Below the pieces are notes generated by a model. That model ran no database searches, was not told where the DNA came from, and was given only the letters and a program-made list of their open reading frames with translations. Positions 44,429 to 55,143 of a stretch of DNA of 64,000 nt are shown in pieces. Numbering within the stretch: the stretch's first letter is position 1; every line of letters starts with the position of its first letter. A program made the position numbers and the translations under genes. This DNA comes from Globisporangium splendens (taxonomy: Eukaryota > Oomycota > Peronosporomycetes > Pythiales > Pythiaceae): positions 61,795 to 125,794 of the forward strand of contig VFIW01000120.1 in NCBI GenBank assembly GCA_006386115.1, read 5' to 3'.

Positions 44429-45943
44429 ATGGTCAAGCTCTGCTTCCTCGCGGCCATCTTCGTCGCGCTCGTGCCAGCGACCAACGTCTCGGCCCAGACT
44501 TTCGAGTACAAGACGCTCGACTACAACTACGGCTTCGACGAGAAACAAGGTGATGCTCGCAGCGTCATCATGATGATCCCGGATGGCACGGGACCAAACG
44601 TCTTCGCGCTCGCACGAACCGTGCATGATCCAACGCTCAAGCAGCGTCTCCACATCGATCCGTACTTGTCCGGCACGATCCAGACCCACTCGTCGACGTC
44701 ATTCGTGACCGACTCGGCATCGTCCGCGACGGCATACGCGACCGGCTACAAGACATACGACGAAGCCATCGGTGTGGATCACTTCCGACAGCCACTTGGC
44801 ACGGTGCTGGAGGCTGCAAAAGCTCGTGGCATGATCACGGGTATGGTGGTCACTAGTCGTGTGACCCACGCGACGCCAGCGTCCTTTGCGTCTCATGTGA
44901 TCCAGCGCGACGATGAAGACGAGATCGCGCGTCAGTACGTCAACAACAAGAACTTTGACTTCCTCCTGGGTGGTGGTCTTCGTCACTTCAATGAAAGCAT
45001 GCTCGCCAACCTCACTGGTGCTGGCTACACGGTCGTCAACAACTACGCACAATTGCAGGACTACAAGACGGCTAATGAGGCGACGGGCAATCTTCGCGTT
45101 GTCGGTCTCTTCCACAGAAGTCACATGTCGTACGAAGTCGACCGCTCGCGTGTCCAAGCCGCCAATGGTGGCCAGACCGCCCGTGAGCCATCTCTTCCGG
45201 AGATGGTGGATACGATCCTTAGCATCCTCAAGAACAACGCCCAAGCCAAGAAGAACGGTTTCTTCATGATGATTGAGGGGTCCCGTGTAGATCACGCGGG
45301 TCACTCGAACGACCCAGGCACCATGGCCAAGGAGGCCATTACTTTTGATCAGACCTTTGCTGTCGTCAACGAGTTCCTCGAGACTTCGCCAAACACCGCG
45401 TTCCTGTCGGCTGCGGACCACGGTACAGGTGGTCTGACTTTGGGTCGCGATGGCGTGTACGAGTGGCATCCAACCGCGCTTCAAATGCAAAATATGTCGA
45501 CTGAAGGTATGAAGGAAGAACTCGATGCGATCTTGAAGACCACAGACTGTGGTACTGGAGCCAACGAGACCTGCAAGGCCAGTCTCTTCAGCGCCTCGAC
45601 CAACTTGCTGGCGACGTACACGAACGTCTCTACGCTCGCAAATGCCAGTGCTGTGACGTTGAGAGATGAGATCTCCAAGGCTGTCGACGGTTCTCGTGAT
45701 CTAACCAACGTCATGATCGAGTTGGGTCACGTGATCAGTCAGCCAGCTGGTCTCCGATGGACGACCACCGGCCACGTTGGTACCGACGTCAACCTCTACT
45801 GCAAGGGTCCATACGTCGTCGAGCAGATGTGCAAGGGCGTCCATGAGAACACGTACGTGAACAAGATCATGACCAACTTCCTCGGTCTGGAGCATGGTCA
45901 ATACCTTGAGACTCTCAAGCATCGCAACTTTGAAGTTCTATAA
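44429..45943 (+). CDS. Secreted alkaline phosphatase (PhoA superfamily), copy 2
   Basis: Intronless, 504 residues. Direct tandem paralogue of copy 1, with the same signal peptide (the first 25 or so residues are nearly unchanged) and the same active-site motifs: IPDGTGPN, TDSASSATAYATGYKT, EGSRVDHAGHSND, SAADHGTGG, TTGHVGTDV. Differences gather in the surface region around residues 205-250 (NYAQLQDYKTANEATGN against NYADLIAYKSKNEASGN) and in the segment after GLTLGRDG. Copy 1 carries four extra residues near QAASTNQQTKDA. Both genes look functional, so this is retained duplication rather than decay. Confidence 0.92.
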   Translation: MVKLCFLAAIFVALVPATNVSAQTFEYKTLDYNYGFDEKQGDARSVIMMIPDGTGPNVFALARTVHDPTLKQRLHIDPYLSGTIQTHSSTSFVTDSASSATAYATGYKTYDEAIGVDHFRQPLGTVLEAAKARGMITGMVVTSRVTHATPASFASHVIQRDDEDEIARQYVNNKNFDFLLGGGLRHFNESMLANLTGAGYTVVNNYAQLQDYKTANEATGNLRVVGLFHRSHMSYEVDRSRVQAANGGQTAREPSLPEMVDTILSILKNNAQAKKNGFFMMIEGSRVDHAGHSNDPGTMAKEAITFDQTFAVVNEFLETSPNTAFLSAADHGTGGLTLGRDGVYEWHPTALQMQNMSTEGMKEELDAILKTTDCGTGANETCKASLFSASTNLLATYTNVSTLANASAVTLRDEISKAVDGSRDLTNVMIELGHVISQPAGLRWTTTGHVGTDVNLYCKGPYVVEQMCKGVHENTYVNKIMTNFLGLEHGQYLETLKHRNFEVL

Positions 45944-46527
45944 CCTCACGTAGGCGTTACTTAGCTATGCTTGTAAGGAACTCTTTAAGGAGCGTGAATG
46001 TGCTGGAGGTACTGCAACACGACAAATCTGTTCCATCCTCATTAGTGTCCACCTTCGGTATTTTCACTCTTGCTTGCCTGCGTCTCCAGTAGTCGCAAGA
46101 CTTTGTCCTGTGACAATGGTCGTTGTATCCTGAATGCTCGCTTCTCGCCTCATCCTGATTGGAATCTGCAGTCCTTAGCAGGATACCTCACGTGACAATA
46201 CAGTACGCCTGTGGTGCAACTCCATTACCTTGGGAAACAGTTGCGTTCGCCGCATGAGTGTCCACCTCTGCGCGACGTTCACGAGCAACTCTCATGAGCG
46301 TCCTTTGGGAAACAGCCAGCACTGGCATCAGTATCAGAACTAAGATTTTCAGATTTTCAGACTTTCAGATTTTCGAGCCTTGATCGAGCCGAGCCCAAAG
46401 ACTCGTTTCAATTCGATAAATTTATACTTGACACAAGTGTTCAAACAGAAAAAAACAACATCGGTTAGTAGAGAATGCATGCAACTGTGCACTGTGCCGT
46501 GAGAGAACAATTTGAAGCTGCGAGAAC
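45944..46527. other. Intergenic region, about 580 bp
   Basis: No gene was seen. A short direct repetition of cagattttcag-type units lies around 46347-46375. Confidence 0.4.
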
Positions 46528-47970
46528 ATGGAGCTGAAGACCGAGTGCGCGCTCTGCACGCGCAAGCGCAGCGCGTTCTCGTGCGCGCGCTGCACGTCCG
46601 ACATGCTGCAGCAGCGGCGCACGATGCTCGCTGCGCTGCAGGCCGATGTCGCGGTGCTGCGCAAGAAGACCGAGTTTGCGCTCAACGTACGTGAAAAAAG
46701 AGCGCACTCGTGTTGTGCAGATGTGGCGCTCTCTGTGTGCTTACACATTGTAATGCGTATATTTGCTTGTGGATGATGAATGGCACTATGGTGTAGTCCA
46801 AGAGCAGTTTGGTGGATGCGGAGAAGCGACTCGACGTCTGCATGAAGAAAGTCGAAGCACTCGCTGAGAAAGTGATGAAAACCAGAGAGCGACTCTGCAA
46901 CGGTAGCATATCGCTTACCGCCATTTTTTAGTATTGAGCAAAGGGGGCTAATAATGAGCATATGCTTGTACTCGCGTGTGTTTACCTGTGTGGCTCTAGA
47001 GCGAATAGCGGTCGTGGAGCAGACGTCGGCCATGGAGGAGCGCTCGGAGCGACTGGAGGTGGGACAGCAGCTGCTGCAGAAGGAGGCGCAGCGCTCGCGC
47101 GGGTTCCACGAGCCGCTGCTCGAGTGTCTAGATTTCCAAGTGCAATGGGCGCACGAGGTACGGATTACCTTGCTGTTCGTTTGTTATATCTGAATTTGTA
47201 TGCTTATTTCTGCTGATTCCAAACAGAATGCGGCAAAAGTACGCGGTGAGAAAATCCGAGAGCTCTTTGCGTTCTTTGGGTTGACGCCAACAGAAGAAGA
47301 AGAGCAGGATGCACAAGAACTACACAGCGAGAACTCGCCAGGAGGTCAGCGCCAGCGCAAGAACCGACCTCGCGTGTTCTTTCGGACCATCACATCGCTC
47401 CCGCTGCCGATCTCGGGACGCTACGAGGCGATGCCGCCCGAGGTCGTCGCTGCAGCGCTCGGAAAAGTAATTCATCTGCTGATTTGCCTGATCAAGTACC
47501 TGAAGATCACATATCCGCACCCCATGGTCTTCAACGGATCGTTCTCGACGATTGGGAACACGAGCGAAGGCGCAGGGTGCCACACGCTGTACCCAGATGG
47601 GAGTATCGGCTTTGAGCGCGGCGTCATCATGCTCCATGAGAACATTGCGTTCCTCGCGAAGACCCAAGGCGTGCTCTTGCAGAAGCGGCTCCACTTGACG
47701 GATATCCTGGGCAATCTGCTCAGCGTGTACCAGTCTCCGCAGCTGGGAACGCTCTGCGAGGCGCCACCGGCAGAAGACCCCGAGAAGCTCAGGTATGTTC
47801 CACTATTTCTCAGTCATCAGTGAGTGCTTTTCTTTTCTCATGAATCAATCCTTTGGCATATATGTGGGAGTTTTAGACAATCGCAAGGACTGTTGGGTCA
47901 ATCTGCCATTTTCATCGAAAATTCCCAGACGCTGGACGCAAGCGTCGAGATTCTCCCGCACTATTCATGA
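46528..47970 (+). CDS. Atg14/UVRAG-like subunit of the class III PI3-kinase complex
   Basis: Exons 46528-46686, 46797-46902, 47000-47157, 47227-47792 and 47877-47970 give 360 residues. The N-terminus has paired cysteines (CALCTRKRSAFSCARC), as in Atg14/Barkor. Coiled coil follows through exons 2 and 3 (SLVDAEKRLDVCMKKVEALA, RIAVVEQTSAMEERSERLEV). The C-terminal half carries the conserved Atg14/Vps38 core: FRTITSLPLPISGRYEAMPP, HLLICLIKYLKITYPHPMVF, GFERGVIMLHENIAFLAKTQ. In the family it joins Vps34, Vps15 and Atg6/Beclin to direct PI3P synthesis to autophagosome or endosome membranes. The N-terminal cysteines favour Atg14 over UVRAG, but the two are hard to separate by eye. Convergent with the RPB3 gene. 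Confidence 0.82.
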
Positions 47971-48183
47971 CTTGAGCGCGTTGAGTACAACGGGATTTGC
48001 AATTACACAAGGTTTGGCACGATTTGGTGGTCAAAGCATTTACATAATCTAATAGGGAGGGAGTGAGAGACGGCGGGATGTAAGCTATTATATGATTTGA
48101 GCAAGCAAGACAACGCATCCACCAACCGGACAAGGCGGTGGGTCGGCCGCAGCCTTTGATGACTGATTGCAGATCTGTTCTCT

Positions 48184-49390
48184 TTAACCGAATGGAGTGA
48201 TTGGAGCCGACGTCGCGCCCTGGTCGTCCTGACTCAGCTCCAAACACTGGTGCTTCAGCGACGAGAGCTTTTCGCGAATCAGATCCAGCGCACAGATCAC
48301 GACTTCCTCCGGACGCAACTGGCCCGTTGTCTCTACGGAAAAAATGAACTTGTCTTCGCGCATGCGCACACTCACGGCTGCGTCGTCTTCTGGGTTGTCC
48401 TTGAACGAGTCGGCCACTTTGACACACTCGTCACAGTACATGCAGCGCATCGGATCGCCCACCGTAAACTGGTTTCAAGCGCACAAAACTCGTTAGGAAT
48501 GAAGAGCTACAAGCAAAACGACACACAGACGACGGAGAATGCGCACCTGGTCGTAGTTTTCATCCGTCTCGTAGACTTCGGTGGGACAACTCTTGTACAG
48601 TTCGGCCTTCTGCTCGGGCGTGTACGTGGCCAGCACGGCCTGGTTGAGTGTGATGATGGGCTCGTACATGAACGTGGCCACCGCCACAGGCGACCACTTA
48701 GCGTGCTCCTTGCCAATGCCCTGCATATCGACACAATAACACAGCATTGATATCAGCAAATCGTCGTATCTGCAGGACTGAATGTCATACAATTCGTACC
48801 AGCTTTGCGATCGCCGAGAGACGTAGTCGCTGACCGGGGCCGAGCTTCGCGATGATTACACCCGTGTCCTGTGTGTTATTCAGCTCTTCCTCGGACGAAA
48901 AGTTCACGGGGCGGATGTACGGATCGAGCGACTTGAGCGCCTCGGACGTGACCGTCATCACGCCCTGGTCCGCGCGCACGTCCAGCTGGAACTCGACCGA
49001 ACAGTTCGGACAGTGCTCGTCACAGTCACAGTCCTACACAAGGGAAGAACAATGCGCATTCAAGTTAGCAACGAACGCCTATGCGTAGCTCTTCGCTTAA
49101 TAGACCCGCATAATGCGCACCTGGGAGTACACGAAGCGCTGTCGAAAGTTCTCGAGACCGCCGTCGAAGTAGAGCGGGATCATGCCGAGGCGGTGCGCGA
49201 GGAACTCGTCCGTCATGACGGACGTGTTGACCTCGATGCTCACAAGGTCGATGGCAAGCGTCGGCACCTCGGAGATCATGACGCGGCGGATGGCGTTGGC
49301 CACGCTCGCGTCTGTCTCCGAGAGCTCGAACTTGATGAAGTCGTCGCGCAGCTCCTGGATCTCGATCTTCGGGAAGCGCGGGTTCGGCAT
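48184..49390 (-). CDS. RPB3: RNA polymerase II subunit RPB3
   Basis: Exons 49390-49121, 49033-48800, 48720-48547 and 48468-48184 give 320 residues. The start [11 protein letters not shown] was chosen because the alpha-like dimerisation domain begins at once ([20 protein letters not shown], the universal [16 protein letters not shown]). The zinc-binding loop of RPB3 is present ([10 protein letters not shown]). Later are [10 protein letters not shown], a second Cys cluster in [14 protein letters not shown], and the helix [17 protein letters not shown]. It forms the assembly platform of Pol II with RPB11, the counterpart of the bacterial alpha dimer. Introns are 65-87 nt. Subunit identity (RPB3 rather than the Pol I/III AC40) rests on length and the zinc loop. 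Confidence 0.92.
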
Positions 49391-50045
49391 CGTGGCGACT
49401 AACGAGCTACTACGAGCAGTGCGGCAATTTGGCAAGTGCGAGCAATAGTCGGTGTGGCCACCACGCTTTTTTCCCCCTTTGGAGCACGAGCGCTTCGAAT
49501 TGAGCGCTCCGGCACCTCTGGTAATAGGATGCTGGATCATTTATTGTGAAGGAAAGGCTTGTTTTGCAGTGTGTTTGCAGTGTTGAGTATGTATAAAGAG
49601 GTATTATTGATGTTGAAAGGTAACAATATCAAATATCTAGCAGACTCGACCCGATTCTGAAGGTCCTGCCACGACCCATTTCGACACAATTGGTCGTTGA
49701 TTAACTTATAACTGCCATGGCATCAACTTTTGAAATATGTACCGTAAAAGTTGTTTAATAGAGCTGAGCACTTTGGTTGACAAAGCACGTACTGCGGTCG
49801 TCCTTTACAGGAGTCTGTGCAGCATTGCCTGCATCTTCATGCATATCTGAAGACCAAATAAATGTCAATGAACTCAGTTGCTGCTCCTGTTTGCTTCATC
49901 CCCCTTGATTCGATTCGAAATGGCTGATTGCAACACAAACACATACACGCCACACACTCTTCGCCATCGTTCAGCAAACGTTGTTCTACTCTTCTATCCC
50001 AATCACACAATCATTTTCACTTTGCTTTCGTCTTCTCAAGCTTTT
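49391..50045. other. Intergenic region, about 650 bp
   Basis: It holds the RPB3 promoter and the 3' end of the transposase-derived gene. I see no gene; an AATAAA lies at about 49856-49861. Confidence 0.4.
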
Positions 50046-50557
50046 CTAACAATTGTCATGAACAAACACCATGTCGCGCACCAACTCTGGGTCACAATGA
50101 ACAGCCACGTAGTGGTGCGCTGCGCCGTTGGCGTGGTGGTGATGATGCGTCGGCGCAGCTCCACCGCTTCCGCCCAATGACAGTGACGTCGCCATGCCTG
50201 TCGACGGGATCTCCAATGTCTCAGTGGGACGCACCGAACCCACAGGTGCGAGCCATTTCCTCGCGAGCGGCGACAGCAATGGCAATCGAGGCGCATTCTC
50301 TTTCCACCATTGCAGCGGATCGCGGACAGCAGGTACCCGAGCTGCTGCTGCGCTCTGGTAATACAGGTCGACCTCCGCCACAATCCGTTGCCTCAAATTC
50401 GCTTGCTGCTCCTCAAAGGAGAGCTGACTCATGTCGTCAGAACCAGCGTGCATCAAGCTGGTCATCTCCGCCGAAGTCGCAGTCACGAGAGCTGCACCGT
50501 TGGTGTTATGCTGTTGTTGCGGATCGTTTTGGCTTGGTGGATGGTGGTTTGGATGCA

Positions 50558-50588
<31 letters not shown>

Positions 50589-53396
50589 AGGCGGCAACGT
50601 TCCCTCTTCGTTGTTGTCGTCAAAGAGCAGCTCGCGTAGGAAAATGTTCGTGTCGTTGTCGTCTTTGTTGGTCTGGAAATCCAAAAACGCGCTGCTGCTG
50701 GCCGCACTTTCATGCATCGCGGTGCTTCCTCCTGTCGTGGTACTGCATTTTTGATTCTGTAATGCATTCGTGAGCCCGAGGCAACGCTCGACCAGACGCG
50801 TCTTGCAACTCTCGCGCTCAGCATCGCTCAGGTACTTCATCCGCACAAACCGCGGATCCAGCTGCGAGATCCACATATACTCGTTCGAGATCTTGTCGAA
50901 ATGCTCCAGGAATCGGCCGTGCAGAAACTTGCGCGTCACGTCGATACTCGCAGCGATCTTCTGCTTAAACTGAATGTCACCATCGCTGTTTTCCGCAGTA
51001 TAAGTTGCAAAAATGCGCGCAAAGTCGTTTGCCTTTTCGAGATCGCGCTTCAGGAACCGCAACAGTGCGAGTGCCAAGCAGGACGACGCATACTTCTCCT
51101 TGTTGATCGCGACCGCGACACTTTCAAAAGGCTGAAACAGAAGCAATAGGCACTCGATGGCGCACCATTGCTCATTGCCAGGAAGTGTCCGAGAAAAGAT
51201 TCCGCTGTGCTGGAACTCGAGTCTCCCTTCGCTTGTCTCAATGTACGCAAAGAAGTCGCGGATCACCTCTTTCTTCCTCATCAACCTCCGCAGCATGTCG
51301 ACTGTCGTCAGCCAGTTGCTCTTTGAGTCCACAATGAGACGAATCTGCGCAGATCCCGCCATGAACTTGCTCATCCACACCACGGCGCGCGGGTGGTTAG
51401 TCAAGAACCACGCGAGGTCGCGAAAGACGCCGACATACTCGCGGAGGAAATGCACACCATGCTGAAACTCTGCTGGGATTCGGCTCACGAGCGTATTGAT
51501 CTGCTCATCGACAAAAAACAACGGCACGTCATCCATCGTGAGCTCTTTCTGCGCATGGAAAATCGGCGAGATGATACACTGGATCACGTGCGCAACGCTC
51601 TCGGTCTGCTGCGTGTGGTGCGATATGAACTCGTTCTCGGTCGGAGGCGGGTTGTACGAATCCCACAAGATCGTGTTCATGCATCGTGGATCCAAGTTCC
51701 ACCGCGTGAGCAGCATGTCGACTTGCTCCTTCCGCTCCTCGGGAGACAAATGGCCATTGTACTCACGCACGTCGAGCGTGAAGTGCCTCCAATCAAACTG
51801 CTCCGTTAAATAATGAATACTGAACGAGATGAACACATCACGCTCGGTCGTCGTCCAAAATTCGGTCGCGATCGAAAAGTACAGCACTTCGCTCGTCAGC
51901 TGATGCAAAATGTCGAGCCGCGTGCGCGCACTCAACGACTCGACCGACGCGCGCACTTCACTCTGTGGCGGCAACGGCAGACTCACGCTTTTCTTCATGT
52001 TGATCGCAAAATTGATGATCTCCTGGAACTCCGGATCCTCCGTGATCCCGAACGGGTGGTAGTGCTTGCACACCCACTTGGCAATCAACGTGTTGAGCTT
52101 TTCGGTCTCCACGACACTCGAGACCACGGCGTCCGCAGACGACGGACCTGGGTCGTGGAGCTTGCTCAGCAACGGCGCATCCCCGTGCACCTGTGCAACC
52201 GTTGACGCCGACGACGGCTCGATCATAGTTTTGCTTCCGCTTGTGTCGTCATCCGAGTCGGCAGACCACGTGTCTGCATCTGCGACAACACCATGCCCAG
52301 ATGCATCGGCGTCTGCTCCGTTCGAAAATCCATCGTCTCCATGTCGAACAAGCTGGAATGGCGCCGACTGCGCAGTCGCACCATGGTGGTCCGTGCGCTG
52401 CAGCTTCCGTTTCCGTCCTCCTCCGGTGTTGCTGCTGCCGTCGCCGTTCGCATTGGCATTGTGCTGCTGCTGGTTGCTGTTGGCCTGCTGCAGCGCCTTT
52501 TGGCGCTTTTTCTCGCTCATCTTCATCTCGTAGCTTGCGAGGTCTGCGGGATGAAACTTGGCCATGTGGCGACTCACATTGTTGCTGCTGCCCGTGTTGT
52601 AGTGCATCATGCGCTTGCACTTGAGGCAATACGCCTCCTTCGCGTCCTGATTCGTGTACTTCTTTCCTGCCGCTACAGTCGGAGGGTCCGGCACCACGAG
52701 TCGAATGAACTGCCAGAGCTCGGGACGCCGCATCTTGCTCGTCTTGTACAACTGCAGTTGCGTCGGGGGAGAGCTCTTGGTAGTAACCTGCTCCGACGGC
52801 TCCGTCCCGACGAGCACCACGTCTGACGATGTGGATGTCGGTGTAGCGACGTCTGCTTGTCCTGCTGCCTGCGTCGTAGGGGGAGCAACTTGCTGTTGCT
52901 GACTTGTGTGCGTTTGGATGAATGAGTTGGTCTCATCCGGCACCGTTTCTATCGTCGTGCTGTTGCTAATCACGGGCGTTGTTATCGTCGTGGTTGTCGC
53001 TACCGCTCCTGTCGTTGTGATCGTCGCCGTCTGCTGAACCTGTTGCTGTAAATGCTGCTGCGTCTGCTGCATCTGCAAATGCTGCTGCTGCGGCGGTGGT
53101 GGCGTCGGGATACTGTACGCCGCCATGTCGCTGCTCGTGTGCACCTCCATGAGCGTCGTGGCGGCGGGCGGAATCGCATCCATCGCGGGGTACCCTCTCA
53201 CGCCGCCTCCTGCATGGAGCTGCTGCTGGAATTGCTGTTGTTGTTGCTGGAGCTGCTGTTGCTGGAGCTGTTGCTCGAACTGGAACTGCAGCTGGTGCTG
53301 CTGCTGCTGCGTCGCGAAGTGCGCATGCAGCGCGAACTGGTGCAGCTCCTCCTCGGGCGCGTCCATCAGGCGCGCGCGCTGCTGCTCGGCCGCCAT
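50046..53396 (-). CDS. BED zinc-finger / hAT transposase-derived protein with polyglutamine N-terminus
   Basis: Intronless, 1116 residues from the ATG MAAEQQRARL; the frame upstream has only a GTG. The first 170 residues are glutamine-rich (53215-53330), then a low-complexity Thr/Val region. A BED-type finger (about 52553-52640) has AYCLKCKRMM with NVSRHMAKFHP. The hAT-like body follows: a TEFWTT motif (51857-51885) where active enzymes have T-D-x-W-T/S, LWDSYN for the usual D-N-A/S-N step, and a weak C-terminal dimerisation segment (DPLQWWKENAPRLPLLSPLA). A His run and Gly-rich tail end it. I found no terminal inverted repeats nearby, and the first catalytic Asp is Glu, so this is more likely a domesticated DNA-binding protein than a mobile element. 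Confidence 0.78.
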
Positions 53397-53835
53397 GCCC
53401 CTCGCGCTCTCGTCACTCGACCACGAAGCCACTTGCCACCTCAGTATTATCGCCGGGATTAGTCGCCGCAGTAATAGTGCGGGGTTGCACGAACGCACAT
53501 CTCACTCATACAGACAGAGTGAGGGTAATATAGGGATAAAAAACCTTGGTGTTCAGTGAATAAAACCTCGAATGTGGGTGGCGGCAGGGAGAACAAACAT
53601 GGAGGTCAGCCGCCATCAATCCGAGCCAGCCAGTTCGTAAACAGCCAGTTGAAATAGACAGTTACGAACCGGTTATTTAACATTTAACTGGATCTTTCTT
53701 TCCACACACACACATTCGAAAGCGAACCTTCACCTGCAGTCACTCTTTGAAGCAAAATGCATTGTTTATCAGACGCTTTTTCTTTCCATAAACTGCTGCG
53801 TGTGCATGCGAATCTGTATGTGTATGATGCAGTGT
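53397..53835. other. Intergenic region between the BED/hAT gene and the Derlin gene
   Basis: About 440 bp, promoter side for the BED/hAT gene and 3' side for Derlin. No motif was recognised. Confidence 0.35.
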
Positions 53836-54918
53836 TTAATCTCTTCCTAGCGGTCGTCCGGTTCCCCACGCGTATCCGCCACCTCCAGCAGCAGCAGCAC
53901 CCGCAGGACCTCGGGCACCGATGATCGGCGTCGCGCCAAACACTTGCGGCGATGGGAACAAAGTGGCACTGTACACTCAAGCAACAGCAAGTAAAACATG
54001 AGCAGGTAAGTTCAGAGCACACAAGCGCGTCATAATGCACCAACAGGAACGCACAAGAACGACGGTGTTTGGAGCAGGTTCCATCCTTTTGTGGTCGGCA
54101 GCACTTCGAGCAAAAAGTAGTAGAGGTGGCCAGCGATCACACCAAAGATGTCCATCATCGGGCTCCCGCCCACGAGTACCGTGAACGCGATCAGCGCCCA
54201 CGGCAAGTAGAGACCCTGGAACTGGAAGCCTACAGTGGAGAAACAACCCGCATGTCAACGCATGCGCATACAAAGATCCATAGAAAATGAAATGCGAAAA
54301 CGTACCCCAGATAGCTACTGGCGCCGTCGGATTGCGGCGGCTCCACACGTACACGATCATGAAAATCAACGCCGAGCCCAAGAACGGGAGCTCCATGACG
54401 AATGCAATCACCTGCCATTGTCATTATGCAATTTGTTTAGTACTGGTAAATGCACGTTGAAGTACCAGCAAAGCACAGTCAACGTATAAGACCAATCAAT
54501 TGCACTCACCCATAGCACACACGCGCCGAAGAAGAGCATGAACGCGTAATCGGCCGTTGGACCGCCGCCTCCTGGAAATGGATCCTCTTCAAGACGGGAC
54601 GAGTAGTTGGTTCTAGAAGGGTTGTTGAGTCATAGCAAACGTAAGTACACGCACATATGCGCAACACACAACAAGCACATATACGAACAGGATCATGAGC
54701 TGCATGAGGAAGGGGAAGCCGAAGCCGCCCAGGTACATGAAGCTCGTGGGCAGGCGCCAGAGCTGGAAGCGGTCCCAGACGAGGTCGAAGTCCAGGTAGA
54801 GGCTGCGCGGGTTCACGAGCCCCAGGCTGCTCAGGCACGTCGACAGGAAGCAGACCGTGAGGTAGAAGCGCGTGATGTACGGCAGCCCGTAGTACCAGCC
54901 CTCGATGCTCTGCGCCAT
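53836..54918 (-). CDS. Derlin (ER-associated degradation, rhomboid pseudoprotease)
   Basis: ATG at 54918. Exons: 54918 to about 54668 (donor uncertain), 54612-54510, 54411-54306, 54229-54055 and 53968-53836; about 255 residues. Derlin hallmarks: WYYGLPYITRFYLTVCFLST in TM1, LWRLPTSFMYLGGFGFPFLM, SSRLEEDPFPGGGGPTADYA (the family's R-LEE-x-x-F segment), YVWSRRNPTAPVAIWGFQFQ and GVIAGHLYYFLLEVLPTTKG. Four or more membrane spans. Derlins have the rhomboid fold without the catalytic Ser and help move misfolded proteins out of the ER to Cdc48/p97. The C-terminal tail is Gly/Ala-rich and lacks an evident SHP box. The first donor must leave two bases; GTTGT|GTGTTG is my best guess and restores frame throughout. 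Confidence 0.88.
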
Positions 54919-55143
54919 CCTTTTTCTCGCAGATGATGGCTTTCTCGTGGCTCTTTTGCGTTTTGGCTCGCATATGACACACGCTCAGCAGCCGCGTGTT
55001 CCAGCAGAAAACCTCTCGAAACGCACAAGTACCTATATTCACACATTTCACGTGGACCACACACAACTAGGCTATCTACTATTCTTCTCCGCGGACTTGT
55101 GTGTATTCCGTACAAAAATCCGCACTCCTTCCAAAAGTCCCCA

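Noticed and set aside
50310..50639. Frames opposite the BED/hAT gene rich in Val, Leu and Trp
   Set aside because: Translations of the antisense of His/Gln repeats; shadow frames.
53052..53462. Leucine-rich plus-strand frame
   Set aside because: Antisense of the CAG/polyglutamine coding tract.
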